Positions 18,692 to 26,546 are shown, counted from the stretch's first letter. The stretch is DNA of 41,043 nt from CAZGRP01 sp964527995 (GCA_964527995.1 CAZGRP010000037.1:1-41043), one strand, 5' to 3'. Program-made: numbers and translations. The notes: generated by a model not told the origin, from the letters alone.

Positions 18692-20881
18692 TTAGCTACT
18701 TTTGTCGACAGATTTTTCTAAATCGAGGATCTCACTGGCGCCCCAGTAGGCCTGGTGCTCCAGATGGGTGAGCTTCTGGAACTTCTTGATCAACGCCTCG
18801 ATCCGTGCCGCCTGCTCTGCGATGGCCTTGAAGGCTGGAAACCACGATTCCTCCGAACTGACCTCTTCGGCGATCAGCGAGCAGTAGCCGGTGATGCCAG
18901 TGAGAGGCTGGTTCAGCTCGTGGGCGACGCTTCCAGCAAGGTGGAGAGCTGTCTTCATCTTCTCCACACGTAGCTTCTCCTCCTCGCCGCGTTTTTTCTC
19001 CGTGATGTCACGGCACAGTTCCAGAACGCGACGCTCGCCATTCTCGTCGGTGAAGGGAATCAGGGTCAGTGCGAAGATCGGGCCTTTGCCATGGCAGACC
19101 TCGAGCGTCATTGTTTTGAAATTGACTCCGGATCTGGCGATCGGGCAGCCTCCGCAGGGCTGAGCGAATCCAAACAGGGCCTGGTAGCACTTTCGGCGAC
19201 GGCCGCTGCCGACGCGGTCTTTGAGCCAGCGATTGGTGTATCGCCACTCGAACTCGGTGTCAACGATGCCGACTCCCTCCTCGAGGTGATCCAGGACGGT
19301 GTGCAGCTTGTCGCGCTCCATCTTGATGCGCTTGTGCAGGCGCGCCTTCTCCACCAGACCGACAAACCGCTGCCCCAGAGCCTCCAGGGTCGAGATCTCC
19401 TCCCTGGAAAAGGAGCGCGCCCGATCCCCTTCGATCTGCAGGATACCCAGGACCGTCGAGCCAGCGCGCAACGGCACCGCCAGCTCGGCCACGATCTCGC
19501 TACCGCCACGGCTGCGGCCGCGAGCCCTTCCTCTCCTCACCACGGATCGCCGTCGGCTGGCCGCCGCTTTGGCAACCGGGTCCAGCTCGACCGCCGATCC
19601 AAAGACGCCCACTCTGGATTCGGGCTTAACCGGCCTCCAGGCCGAACCGTCTCGCATCACCAGATCGACTTGTCGGTAGCCCAGCCGCCGTCGCAGCGTG
19701 CGAACGAATCGTCGCAGCAGGACTTCTTCGTCCAACACGTCGCTGACACGGCGGCTGATCTCGTTGATCAGCCGCAGCCGTCTGGCGTACCGTTCCTGGG
19801 TCTCGAAAAGGCGGGCGTTCTCGATGGCCACTCCGGCCTGGCTTGCGATAATGGAAAGAAAGTCCGCGTCCTCCTCGCTGTAGGCGTTGGCACGGTAGCT
19901 CTGGGTGGAGATCACACCGATGACGCGGCCGCGCGAAATGATCGGCGCTGCCAGCAACGACCTGGAGACTCGATCGCGATTGCCAAAGCGCATGGAGAGG
20001 TCTCTGCCAGCGGTCCGCATGTCCCGGGGCGTGCGATTGTAGCGGACGGCACGCGTGCGCCGCAGCGCCTCGCTGGCGATTCCGGCGCCGAGTGGCTCGA
20101 CCTTGCGGGCAAAACGCTGCCCCTCGTCGATGACGAAGACCATGTCGAACACCCGGGCACCTTGTTCATAGAAAGCAATGTAGAAGGCGTCGTTGTCCAT
20201 CACCTGTCCGACGAGCTCGTAGATTTTCCAGAACAGTTCCTCCGTCCGCAGGGTCGAAGCCAACGCCTCGCCCATCTCGAGCAGCCTGTTCATCTGCGCC
20301 GCCCGGGCACAGGTCTCTTCGCGCAACGCGACGAGATCCAGTGTGGTCGCCAGAGCCATCAAACCCATGTGGACAACCTCTTCGGCCTGAGGGTCTGTCT
20401 CCTCCCCCTGCCTCGACTCTTCTCTCGGGTAAACCACGAGCACCCCGCGCAGGCGCTCCGCGGCACGAACCGCGAAAACGGTGGCTCGGCTGGCTGTATA
20501 CGCTTTTTCTTCTCCAGGCGCGCGGCTGGCACCGGCGATCTTGCGAACCTCTCCGGCGGCAAAGTCGATTTCGTGGCCGTCTAGCCGCACACACGCCGGC
20601 GCCGCCAGCGCCTGCCCCGCGCTGCTCAGCAAAACCAGCCGGCTTCCAGCGACCACCCGGTAGACCTGCACCCTGGCAGCGGCAAGCTGATCATAGAGCC
20701 AGCGTGTGATCAGCGTGCAACACTCTTCGGGCGGTGCTGCAGTGGTCCAAAGCCGCAGCAGTTCCTGCCATGGCAGCAGAGGACGGGGCAGTGAGGGCAA
20801 CGTGCCCGTGGAAGTATCGGTGCGGGGAGTCGAATCGGAAGGATCCTTCATTCGAAAACGACCGGATGTGATGAAGTTCAT
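18692..20881 (-). CDS. Multi-GAF/PAS sensor ending in a HisKA domain, no ATPase domain
   Basis: This 729-residue protein has no membrane helix. In order it appears to hold a weak N-terminal GAF-like region (about 40-190), a GAF domain (about 205-365), a third GAF (about 380-530), a PAS domain with a C-x-x-C pair (QPCGGCPI, about 540-645) and a HisKA dimerisation domain with the phospho-acceptor His in GSVAHELNQPLTGITGYC. The protein stops about 60 residues later at LEKSVDKSS, and no HATPase_c domain follows in any frame: the next gene begins 53 bp on with its own receiver. It therefore cannot autophosphorylate alone. The ATG at 20881 has GAGGG just upstream; an internal ATG at 20851 has none. 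It is the first gene of the signalling operon. Confidence 0.9.
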   Translation of the reverse strand: MNFITSGRFRMKDPSDSTPRTDTSTGTLPSLPRPLLPWQELLRLWTTAAPPEECCTLITRWLYDQLAAARVQVYRVVAGSRLVLLSSAGQALAAPACVRLDGHEIDFAAGEVRKIAGASRAPGEEKAYTASRATVFAVRAAERLRGVLVVYPREESRQGEETDPQAEEVVHMGLMALATTLDLVALREETCARAAQMNRLLEMGEALASTLRTEELFWKIYELVGQVMDNDAFYIAFYEQGARVFDMVFVIDEGQRFARKVEPLGAGIASEALRRTRAVRYNRTPRDMRTAGRDLSMRFGNRDRVSRSLLAAPIISRGRVIGVISTQSYRANAYSEEDADFLSIIASQAGVAIENARLFETQERYARRLRLINEISRRVSDVLDEEVLLRRFVRTLRRRLGYRQVDLVMRDGSAWRPVKPESRVGVFGSAVELDPVAKAAASRRRSVVRRGRARGRSRGGSEIVAELAVPLRAGSTVLGILQIEGDRARSFSREEISTLEALGQRFVGLVEKARLHKRIKMERDKLHTVLDHLEEGVGIVDTEFEWRYTNRWLKDRVGSGRRRKCYQALFGFAQPCGGCPIARSGVNFKTMTLEVCHGKGPIFALTLIPFTDENGERRVLELCRDITEKKRGEEEKLRVEKMKTALHLAGSVAHELNQPLTGITGYCSLIAEEVSSEESWFPAFKAIAEQAARIEALIKKFQKLTHLEHQAYWGASEILDLEKSVDKSS

Positions 20882-21342
20882 TTGCCCTCGTGAGGGTGCC
20901 GCACTGGCACTGGCGCCGCTCGAACGGAGTCTGAATTCACCACCATCACGTATCGGCAGGTTTACGGCGATCTCTACCGCTGTCGGCAGGCCGGATCAGA
21001 GGAGATCCGCTGGAGTTCACATCGGGACAGCCCCGGCCGGTCGCCGATGCTGACCACCCGCCGCCTCGAACCGGCCGAACGCGAGAAGATCCGTGAGGAA
21101 ACAGGAGCAAAAGTAAGGCAACAGCCGTTCTGGTCACTTTATAACAAACTATCTCAGGTGCCTGCAAAAATCAAGCAGTTTTCGCGAAGTTACATAATCT
21201 TAACCGGTTGCCTGCTGGCGCCGACAGCGAATCGTCGAACGCGAAGCTGCGTGCATGCCCGCCCGCAAAGAACTGAAACCTGCGGGAGATTGTCAAGCTC
21301 TTTTCATCCGGACGGTAGGCTGGAGCGCCGGAGTAGTGATCG
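20882..21342. other. Intergenic region, no convincing gene
   Basis: About 460 bp lie between the sensor gene start and the terminator of the lytic transglycosylase unit. Short open frames on both strands lack ribosome sites and family resemblance. The only signal I see is the candidate minus-strand promoter at 21146-21174, which would leave a leader of about 255 nt before the sensor ATG. Confidence 0.5.
21146..21174 (-). promoter_or_regulatory. Candidate sigma70 promoter for the signalling operon
   Basis: On the minus strand, TTGATT (21169-21174) and TAGTTT (21146-21151) are spaced by 17 nt in a locally AT-rich stretch. It is in the right place to transcribe the sensor, hybrid kinase and HD-GYP genes. 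The hexamers are only moderate matches. Confidence 0.35.
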
Positions 21343-21350
21343 AAAAAGAA

Positions 21351-21369
21351 AAGCCCCAAAACGGGGCTT
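21351..21369 (-). terminator. Intrinsic terminator after the lytic transglycosylase gene
   Basis: A 7-bp stem (AAGCCCC, 21351-21357, with GGGGCTT, 21363-21369) and an AAAAC loop are followed on the minus strand by TTCTTTTTCG. It lies 76 bp beyond the lytic transglycosylase stop. The plus strand also carries a T run, so it may work in both directions. Confidence 0.8.
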
Positions 21370-21444
21370 TTTTTCTACTGAACTGGTTGTGTGCCATCGG
21401 CCTGAGCCCATGTCGAACTTCGACCGAGCGATCGCTGACCTCTG

Positions 21445-22164
21445 TCAGAAGGTCAAGCCGCGGTATTCCTGGTAGAGGCCAAGCACAGAGGGTACATACC
21501 GGCTGGTCTCGCTCCATAGAATGCCGTCGGCCCGTCCGTTGGCGATCCACAATGCGGCGCGTTTTTCTCCGCCGTTGTAGGCTGCCAGGCCGCCGTCCAC
21601 ACCGTACATCTGAATCAGCGACGCAAGGTAACGAGAGCCGATGCGGATATTGTAGATGGGGTTCAGGAGCACGTCCTCCTTCGAGGTCCAGGTGATGCCT
21701 TCGTACTGGGCGATGAACATACCGGTGGCCGGCATGATCTGCATCAGCCCCATCGCCCCTGCTCTGGAGATGACGTTCGGGTCCCAGGTGTTGGCTGTCT
21801 CGTGTGTGATGGTCGCACAGATGAGGTCAATGTCGAGGTTCGTGTACTTCAGGCTCATGTTGTAGATTTCGTTGGCGATTTCGTACTTCTCGCTCGACGG
21901 CATATCGGGGTTGTACTTGTCGATGATGTACATCACTTTTTGAATCGCTGCGTGCCGGATACTGTCGACATTCATGGCCGCGCGCAGGTCCTGCACGGCA
22001 CGTTCGAGCATCTCAATCTTGGCACGACTCGAACTGATTGATGCGTAGTAGCGTATGGAAAAGCCGACCGCAGCGACGACTACGACAACCGCAGCCAGGC
22101 TCAGGAGCAAGGCGCGGAAGGTTAGCCATCGTCGCGTTACGGCGCTCTCTACGTTGGAAGTCAT
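21445..22164 (-). CDS. Membrane-anchored lytic transglycosylase (SLT domain)
   Basis: This 239-residue protein would cleave the glycan strands of peptidoglycan at the periplasmic face of the inner membrane. One N-terminal helix (about 15-40, LLLSLAAVVVVVAAVGFSI) anchors it, and a short coiled coil follows. The SLT/goose-lysozyme-like domain occupies about 90-235, with catalytic Glu in CATITHETANTWDPN, then GAMGLMQIMPATG, NIRIGSRYLASLI and GGLAAYNGG, all classical motif positions. GAGGAGG precedes the ATG by 8 nt. The gene is monocistronic, with its own promoter (22469-22497), a leader containing a terminator, and a downstream terminator. Regulation by the leader is the notable feature. Confidence 0.92.
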   Translation of the reverse strand: MTSNVESAVTRRWLTFRALLLSLAAVVVVVAAVGFSIRYYASISSSRAKIEMLERAVQDLRAAMNVDSIRHAAIQKVMYIIDKYNPDMPSSEKYEIANEIYNMSLKYTNLDIDLICATITHETANTWDPNVISRAGAMGLMQIMPATGMFIAQYEGITWTSKEDVLLNPIYNIRIGSRYLASLIQMYGVDGGLAAYNGGEKRAALWIANGRADGILWSETSRYVPSVLGLYQEYRGLTF

Positions 22165-22317
22165 GTGCTTTCCTCCTCGAGGTCATTCTTTCTGCGATGA
22201 TCCACCTCCTTGTTCGTCTCTTTCAGCAATCCATGCCAACCTACCAGGATTTTTTGACGATCTCGATCATCCGAAGTTCCCAACACGGGGCAGCTCCCGT
22301 CCCTGCCCTATGAGCAT

Positions 22318-22392
22318 AAAAAAAGAAACCGAGGTTCTCAACGGAACCGGGATTAGGGGGGTTACCGATATCCGTTGATACTACTCGGTTTC
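22318..22392 (-). terminator. Intrinsic terminator inside the leader
   Basis: On the minus strand the outer stem GAAACCGAG (22384-22392) pairs with CTCGGTTTC (22325-22333), and an inner stem TCAACGGA (22371-22378) pairs with TCCGTTGA (22338-22345). Seven consecutive T follow at 22318-22324. The element sits about 155 nt before the transglycosylase ATG and about 70 nt after the predicted start site, which is the geometry of an attenuator. Confidence 0.75.
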
Positions 22393-22462
22393 CTTGTTAT
22401 CCACTCACATGCTCAGGCAGTCACCTGGACCGGCGAGCGCCTGGCAGTGTTGCATTTCTCAT
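22318..22462 (-). ncRNA. Candidate structured leader or small RNA upstream of the lytic transglycosylase
   Basis: Transcription from the promoter at 22469-22497 would begin near 22462 and meet an intrinsic terminator ending at 22318, giving an RNA of about 145 nt. Before the terminator the RNA can form a CACT/AGTG stem enclosing two small hairpins (GGC/GCC, and CAGG/CCTG around 22420-22435). I cannot assign it to any riboswitch class I know: the conserved sequences of the c-di-GMP-I, c-di-AMP (ydaO), TPP and cobalamin classes are not present. It may be an attenuator of the transglycosylase gene or a separate small RNA. Pairing was judged by eye only. Confidence 0.45.
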
Positions 22463-22468
22463 CGATCC

Positions 22469-22497
22469 AATATAATCAAACCGGTTTAAGAATGCAA
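22469..22497 (-). promoter_or_regulatory. Strong sigma70-type promoter for leader RNA and lytic transglycosylase
   Basis: On the minus strand, TTGCAT (22492-22497) and TATATT (22469-22474) are spaced by 17 nt. It lies just beyond the end of the Mla operon, so the transglycosylase gene has an independent start. Confidence 0.6.
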
Positions 22498-22536
22498 GTA
22501 CAAATTTTGCAGAACTGACTCATCTCTGGGTCGCCG

Positions 22537-23172
22537 TCACTGGGGGTTCGATCTGTCGGCGGTCGCCGTTTGCTCGATAGCCTGACGAGTGGCTGCCAGA
22601 ATCTCTGTGACCACACCCTGCAAGGCCTTGCTCATGGCTTCGACCACATGCACCGGGTCTTTGGCGGCGGCGGGCTCGCGTTTGAACAGGGTGTCCTGCC
22701 AGATGACCCTGCCGCTCCCGGCCTGGCTCAGTCGTGCCCGCAGGCCGACCTGAGCATACCAGGTGTCCTTTTCGTCCCACTCCTCAAAGGCAAGAAGATC
22801 GCCGTTGAGGACATAGTCAGCGCTCTCGCCGCCGCCATAGCGCACGACTTCCGAGAACGCTCCCGAAGCAACAAACTGCTCGTAGATCTGCTCCGACACC
22901 AGCTCCGCAGGGGCGACCACCCAGCGCCGGTAGTGGTAGAATTTCACCTCGTAAGGATTGTCCCGATAGATGATGCGATCGTCCTCGTAGATCGGGCTGG
23001 AGTCAAAGGCCGCGATGCCCACGGTCACAGGTGCCGCCACGTCATCGGCAGGAGACTGCTTCTCCTGCGAAGGCGGCTCGACCATGTAGTAGCGAACCTC
23101 GGGGATCGAGCCGCAGGACACAGCCAACAGTCCGACGACGGATACGGTGATCAGGCGAAAGTTCGGTTTCAT
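22537..23172 (-). CDS. ABC-type transport auxiliary lipoprotein (PqiC/Mla-associated type)
   Basis: This 211-residue lipoprotein is of the kind found beside MCE/Mla transporters, where it is thought to contact the outer membrane. The signal peptide VVGLLAVSC ends in an acceptable lipobox (AVSC, Cys 20) and is followed by the family start GSIPEVRYYMVEPP. VTVGIAAFDSSPIYEDDRIIYR and YEVKFYHYRRWVVAP match the conserved middle of this auxiliary family. GGAAGGA precedes the ATG. It is the last gene of the seven-gene operon, 59 bp after mlaD, and seems to replace the soluble carrier MlaC, which is not seen here. The exact partner is inferred from gene order. Confidence 0.85.
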   Translation of the reverse strand: MKPNFRLITVSVVGLLAVSCGSIPEVRYYMVEPPSQEKQSPADDVAAPVTVGIAAFDSSPIYEDDRIIYRDNPYEVKFYHYRRWVVAPAELVSEQIYEQFVASGAFSEVVRYGGGESADYVLNGDLLAFEEWDEKDTWYAQVGLRARLSQAGSGRVIWQDTLFKREPAAAKDPVHVVEAMSKALQGVVTEILAATRQAIEQTATADRSNPQ

Positions 23173-23231
23173 CCGTTGTCCTTCCCTTTAGAAGGTATTC
23201 TTACAGAAGTCGTTCACGACTGGGAGCTACC

Positions 23232-24128
23232 TCAAGGCAGTCGGCGCTCTTTCGGGGCTGACTTGCGCACAAGGTTCCACGGGCGCTCTTTGATGCCCCG
23301 AGTAAAGTCCTCGAAGTTGCGCGACGCCCGTTCCAGATTCGCCAGAATCTCGGACAGGTTCTTGCGGTGATCGCTCAACATGCCGTCGACGTTGACCGCG
23401 GTGCTCTGCATGCTCTGCATCAGCGTCTCGGCCTCTTTCAGGGTCGTATTCAGACTGGCGAGCATGGAGTGGATCAGCGCCGAGTTCTGCGCCACGAGCG
23501 AATCCGCCTGTTCGCCGACAGAAGCGATGTGGTCAGTCAGGCGATTCATGTTGCTCACCAGAGCATTGATCTGGCGGACGTTGCCCGAAAGCATGCTGTC
23601 CATGGAGGCCAGCATCGAAGCGACGCGGTTGCGGTTGTCTTCGCGCAATACATCGTTCAGCCTGGTGAGGAGTTCGTTCAGGTTGTGACTGACTTCCAGC
23701 ATGGGCTCGCCGAGCTGGGTCCATGGCGGAACGTCTTTGCTGCGGATCATGCTGCCGGGCTGCAACAGCGGAGCCTGAGGACTACCTGTGGTGATCTCGA
23801 TGTAGTAATCCCCCATCAGTCCGATGGCTGTGATGAAGGCCTCGGAGTCGGTGCGGATGGGCGCATCCATTTCCACAGCAATCTCGATTTCGATCTTGGG
23901 GCGCTGAGCCGTGGGCATGCGCACCTCCACGACCTTGCCGATCAGGTGCCCACCCAGGCGGACCTGGGCGCCGGGCTCGATGCCTCCCGTGTAGCTGAAT
24001 TCGGTGAGGTACTGTTTCTCCTCCTTGCCGAATTCAACGCCTGTGATAGCGACGATAAACGCGACCAGAATTAAAAAGGCGACGACCACAAACGCGCCGA
24101 CTTTAATTTCTTCAGGGCGATAGTCCAT
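23232..24128 (-). CDS. mlaD: MCE-domain substrate-binding protein, MlaD-like
   Basis: This 298-residue protein would form the periplasmic ring of a phospholipid-transporting ABC complex. One N-terminal membrane helix (VGAFVVVAFLILVAFIVAI, residues 10-30) is followed by a single MCE domain (about 38-125: YTGGIEPGAQVRLGGHLIGK, SEAFITAIGLMGDYYIEI). A long alpha-helical tail with repeated Asn/Met/Leu (about 140-280) would build the central tube or needle. This tail is longer than in E. coli MlaD (about 183 residues) and resembles longer MCE proteins. GGGAG precedes the ATG, and the gene follows mlaF by 18 bp. Substrate class (phospholipid) is inferred from the family. Confidence 0.93.
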   Translation of the reverse strand: MDYRPEEIKVGAFVVVAFLILVAFIVAITGVEFGKEEKQYLTEFSYTGGIEPGAQVRLGGHLIGKVVEVRMPTAQRPKIEIEIAVEMDAPIRTDSEAFITAIGLMGDYYIEITTGSPQAPLLQPGSMIRSKDVPPWTQLGEPMLEVSHNLNELLTRLNDVLREDNRNRVASMLASMDSMLSGNVRQINALVSNMNRLTDHIASVGEQADSLVAQNSALIHSMLASLNTTLKEAETLMQSMQSTAVNVDGMLSDHRKNLSEILANLERASRNFEDFTRGIKERPWNLVRKSAPKERRLP

Positions 24129-24146
24129 CCGCTTCTCCCGTCCGAT

Positions 24147-24944
24147 TTAGCCAACGACCAGAGAACTGAGATACCTCTCCCGGTCCAGCTCTTCTTCATC
24201 TGCCTGCCGGTTCAGGAACTGCTGCACCCGCGGGTCTGGATTCTGGCGCAGCTCCTCTTTGGTCCCTATGGCAATCACTTTGCCTTCATGCAGCATGGCG
24301 ATACGATCAGCAATGGTGAAGACCGACGCGAGTTCGTGCGTCACGACGACGATGGTCATCTTGAAGGCCTTCTGGAGTTTCAGAATCAGGTTGTCGATGC
24401 CCATCGCCACGACAGGATCGAGCCCGGCAGAGGGTTCATCGCAAAACAAGATTTCCGGATCCATCGCGATGGCGCGAGCCAGGCCGGCTCTCTTCTTCAT
24501 GCCGCCCGAGAGTTGCGCCGGCTTGAAGTCCTCGAACCCGGCCAGCCCCACCAGCTCGAGCTTGATCCTGGTCATGATCCGAATCGTCGATTCCTCGAGC
24601 TGCGTGTGTTCGCGCAGAGGGAGCGCGACGTTGTCGCCGATGGTCATCGAGTTGAACAGCGCTGCGTTCTGGAAGAGCATGCCGATCTTGGTATAGATTT
24701 CGGTCATCTCCTCTTCGGAGAGCTTGGTGATGTCGCGGCCGCGGATCAGAATCTCGCCTTCCGTCGGCTTCAACAACCCGATAATGTGACGCAGCAACGT
24801 GCTCTTGCCGCAACCCGACCGGCCCAGGATCGCCAGCGTCTCGCCGCGGTAGATGTCGAGATTGACACCGTCGAGAATCTTCCGCGGCCCGTAGTAGGTC
24901 ACCAGGTTGCGGATCTGGATAATGGGTTCTCGTGATGTAGACAC
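24147..24944 (-). CDS. mlaF: MlaF-like ABC transporter ATPase
   Basis: This protein of about 265 residues is the nucleotide-binding subunit of the Mla-type lipid transporter. It shows Walker A GRSGCGKST, Q-loop GMLFQNAALF, signature LSGGMKKRAGLARAIAMD, Walker B EILFCDEPSAGLDP and the switch VVVTHEL, all intact. The LSGGMKKR form is characteristic of the MlaF/Ttg2A group. GTG at 24944 is preferred as start because the protein then begins MSTSREPIIQIRNLVTYYG and does not overlap mlaE; an ATG at 25001 would overlap mlaE by 38 bp and has no ribosome site. The true start remains somewhat uncertain because no strong Shine-Dalgarno precedes either. Confidence 0.94.
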   Translation of the reverse strand: MSTSREPIIQIRNLVTYYGPRKILDGVNLDIYRGETLAILGRSGCGKSTLLRHIIGLLKPTEGEILIRGRDITKLSEEEMTEIYTKIGMLFQNAALFNSMTIGDNVALPLREHTQLEESTIRIMTRIKLELVGLAGFEDFKPAQLSGGMKKRAGLARAIAMDPEILFCDEPSAGLDPVVAMGIDNLILKLQKAFKMTIVVVTHELASVFTIADRIAMLHEGKVIAIGTKEELRQNPDPRVQQFLNRQADEEELDRERYLSSLVVG

Positions 24945-24963
24945 GGCGGCCGTCCGAGCTACG

Positions 24964-25767
24964 TTAAAAGGTTGAGTAGAACAGGGCTGTAAAAAATACA
25001 TCCGCCGCGATGATCATGAAGATCGAAGCGACGACGGAATTGGTGGTCGATCTCCCGACTCCCTCGGCTCCCCCTTCGACCGAAAAGCCCTGGTAGCTGC
25101 CGATCTTGGCAATAATCAAAGCGAAAAACACCGTCTTGACCAGCCCGGTGACCAGATCCTTCAAGACGAGCGCGTTGGCAGTTTGGGTGATGTAACGTGC
25201 CGCCGGAATGTGCAACGTGGTCACTCCAATGAGATAGCCGCCGACGATGCCGACAAAATCGGACAACAGAACCAGGCAAGGCAACATCACCAGCAAAGCC
25301 AGAGTGCGCGGAACCACCAGAAAGTGCACCGGATTGAGCCCCATCGTGCGCAGGGCATCGATCTCCTCCGAGACCTTCATGGTGCCGATCTCGGCGGCGA
25401 TGGCACTACCGCTGCGGCCGGCGATGACTATGGCCGTCAGCAATGGCCCCAGTTCGCGCGTAATCGACACGGCGACCAGGTCTGCCACGTAGATGGTGGC
25501 CCCGAACCGGGCCAACTGATAGGCCGATTGCATCGCCATGATCAGACCGACGAAAAAGGAGATCACCAGCACGATGGGAATGGAGTCCACACCGATGCGC
25601 ACCATCTGCTCGACGGTGCTGCGCCACCGCACCCTGCGTCCCTTGAATGGCGCGACCAGGGTCCAGTAGAGCGTCTCGCCCGTCAGCCGGGAGATGCGGT
25701 CGACGGCGTAAAGGGTGTGAAAGATGCGGCGGCCGATATAGCCCAAGATCCGTTGTGCGATGGTCAT
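24964..25767 (-). CDS. mlaE: MlaE-like ABC transporter permease
   Basis: This 267-residue inner-membrane permease belongs to the MlaE/TtgB family, with five to six hydrophobic segments. The conserved family core is present: FVGLIMAMQSAYQLARFGA, VSITRELGPLLTAIVIAGRS, GSAIAAEIGTMKVSEEIDAL and MGLNPVHFLVVPR. It pairs with MlaF and MlaD to move lipids between membranes. Its ATG overlaps the stop of the STAS gene (ATGA), so translation of the STAS protein and the permease is very likely coupled. This is the junction between the signalling and transport halves of the operon. Confidence 0.95.
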   Translation of the reverse strand: MTIAQRILGYIGRRIFHTLYAVDRISRLTGETLYWTLVAPFKGRRVRWRSTVEQMVRIGVDSIPIVLVISFFVGLIMAMQSAYQLARFGATIYVADLVAVSITRELGPLLTAIVIAGRSGSAIAAEIGTMKVSEEIDALRTMGLNPVHFLVVPRTLALLVMLPCLVLLSDFVGIVGGYLIGVTTLHIPAARYITQTANALVLKDLVTGLVKTVFFALIIAKIGSYQGFSVEGGAEGVGRSTTNSVVASIFMIIAADVFFTALFYSTF

Positions 25768-26105
25768 TTTTCCAAACTCTCCAGCGCACTCCCCTCATCT
25801 TCATAAATCTCGAATACCTTGTCGAGCCGGCTAAGCTCGAACACCTCGCGCACTGCAGAGGCCAGATGCATCAGTTTGAACTTTCCGCCGTACCGGCCCA
25901 CCTGCTGCAGGCCCTCCACCAGAGTGGCCACACCGGAGCTATCCATGTAGCCCACATGTTGCAAATCAACCAGGATCACGGGGGTCTTCTTTTCAGTGAG
26001 TGCCATGATCGCGGAGCGTACCTGGGGGGATGAGTAGAGATCGACGTCACCTTTGATCTGGACGATCGTCGCACCCTTCTTTTCGTAACTGTTAACCTCC
26101 AGCAT
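25764..26105 (-). CDS. STAS-domain protein (anti-sigma antagonist type, in the MlaB position)
   Basis: This 113-residue single STAS domain has the fold and key residues of SpoIIAA/RsbV antagonists: ATIVQIKGDVDLYSSPQVR at the N-terminus and VGYMDSSGVATLVEG, where the central Ser of DSSG is the residue phosphorylated by RsbW/SpoIIAB kinases. It lies between an RsbW-like kinase gene (TAATG overlap) and mlaE (ATGA overlap). In E. coli the STAS protein of the Mla complex, MlaB, binds MlaF and supports its activity. The protein could therefore be an anti-anti-sigma factor, an MlaB, or both. AAGGAGG precedes the ATG. The STAS call is firm; which partner it uses is open. Confidence 0.93.
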   Translation of the reverse strand: MLEVNSYEKKGATIVQIKGDVDLYSSPQVRSAIMALTEKKTPVILVDLQHVGYMDSSGVATLVEGLQQVGRYGGKFKLMHLASAVREVFELSRLDKVFEIYEDEGSALESLEK

Positions 26106-26524
26106 TAGGCCTCCTTCTTGGCCGGCAGATGCTTGGTCAGCGTCAGGCGGTTGCCACGGGCAGGGGTGCTATCGTAGACCACCACATCCATGACGCTGCG
26201 GATCAAATGGACGCCAAGCCCTCCGGGTCGGACGTCCTCCAATTCCCTGGGCCGAATCTTGTTCAGATCGGCTTTCTTGCCGTAATCTCGAATCACCACT
26301 TCCAGGCGATCGCTGTACAGCTTGCACGTGATGATCATCGGCCGATCGAGCCGATTCTCATAGGCGTGCTTGATGACATTCGTACAGGCCTCGTCGACTG
26401 CAAGGGTCACACCGTTTTGAACTTCGGCTGAAAACCCAATGACCTCGCAAAGATGGGAAATGGTGGCGCGGACGATCTTCAGCAGCTTAGGATCGCTGGG
26501 CAGCCGGATCTCAACCGTGTCCAT
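26105..26524 (-). CDS. RsbW/SpoIIAB-like serine kinase (anti-sigma factor type)
   Basis: This 139-residue GHKL-fold protein would phosphorylate the neighbouring STAS protein on serine and bind a target in partner switching. The N box is AVDEACTNVIKHAYENR, G1 is VVIRDYGKKAD, and the G2 glycines are in RPGGLGVHLIRSVMD. The ATG at 26524 starts MDTVEIRLPSDPKLL, a normal family start, with GGGAG upstream; a longer form from 26593 would overlap the phosphatase gene and add an unrelated basic segment. It lies 22 bp after the phosphatase gene and its stop shares one base with the STAS start codon. No sigma factor gene is nearby, so its target is unclear. Confidence 0.92.
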   Translation of the reverse strand: MDTVEIRLPSDPKLLKIVRATISHLCEVIGFSAEVQNGVTLAVDEACTNVIKHAYENRLDRPMIITCKLYSDRLEVVIRDYGKKADLNKIRPRELEDVRPGGLGVHLIRSVMDVVVYDSTPARGNRLTLTKHLPAKKEA

Positions 26525-26546
26525 GCGCAGGGGTCTCCCGGAAAGG

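Noticed and set aside
20946..21167. Small minus-strand open frame upstream of the sensor gene
   Set aside because: No ribosome site, low-complexity Arg/Gly-rich sequence, and it overlaps the candidate promoter region.
22340..22370. Plus-strand GGGGTTACCGAT resembling the 3' part of a c-di-GMP-I riboswitch
   Set aside because: The conserved GCAAACC and GGGACGCAAAGC parts are missing upstream, there is no plus-strand gene to control, and the real promoter and T run are on the minus strand.
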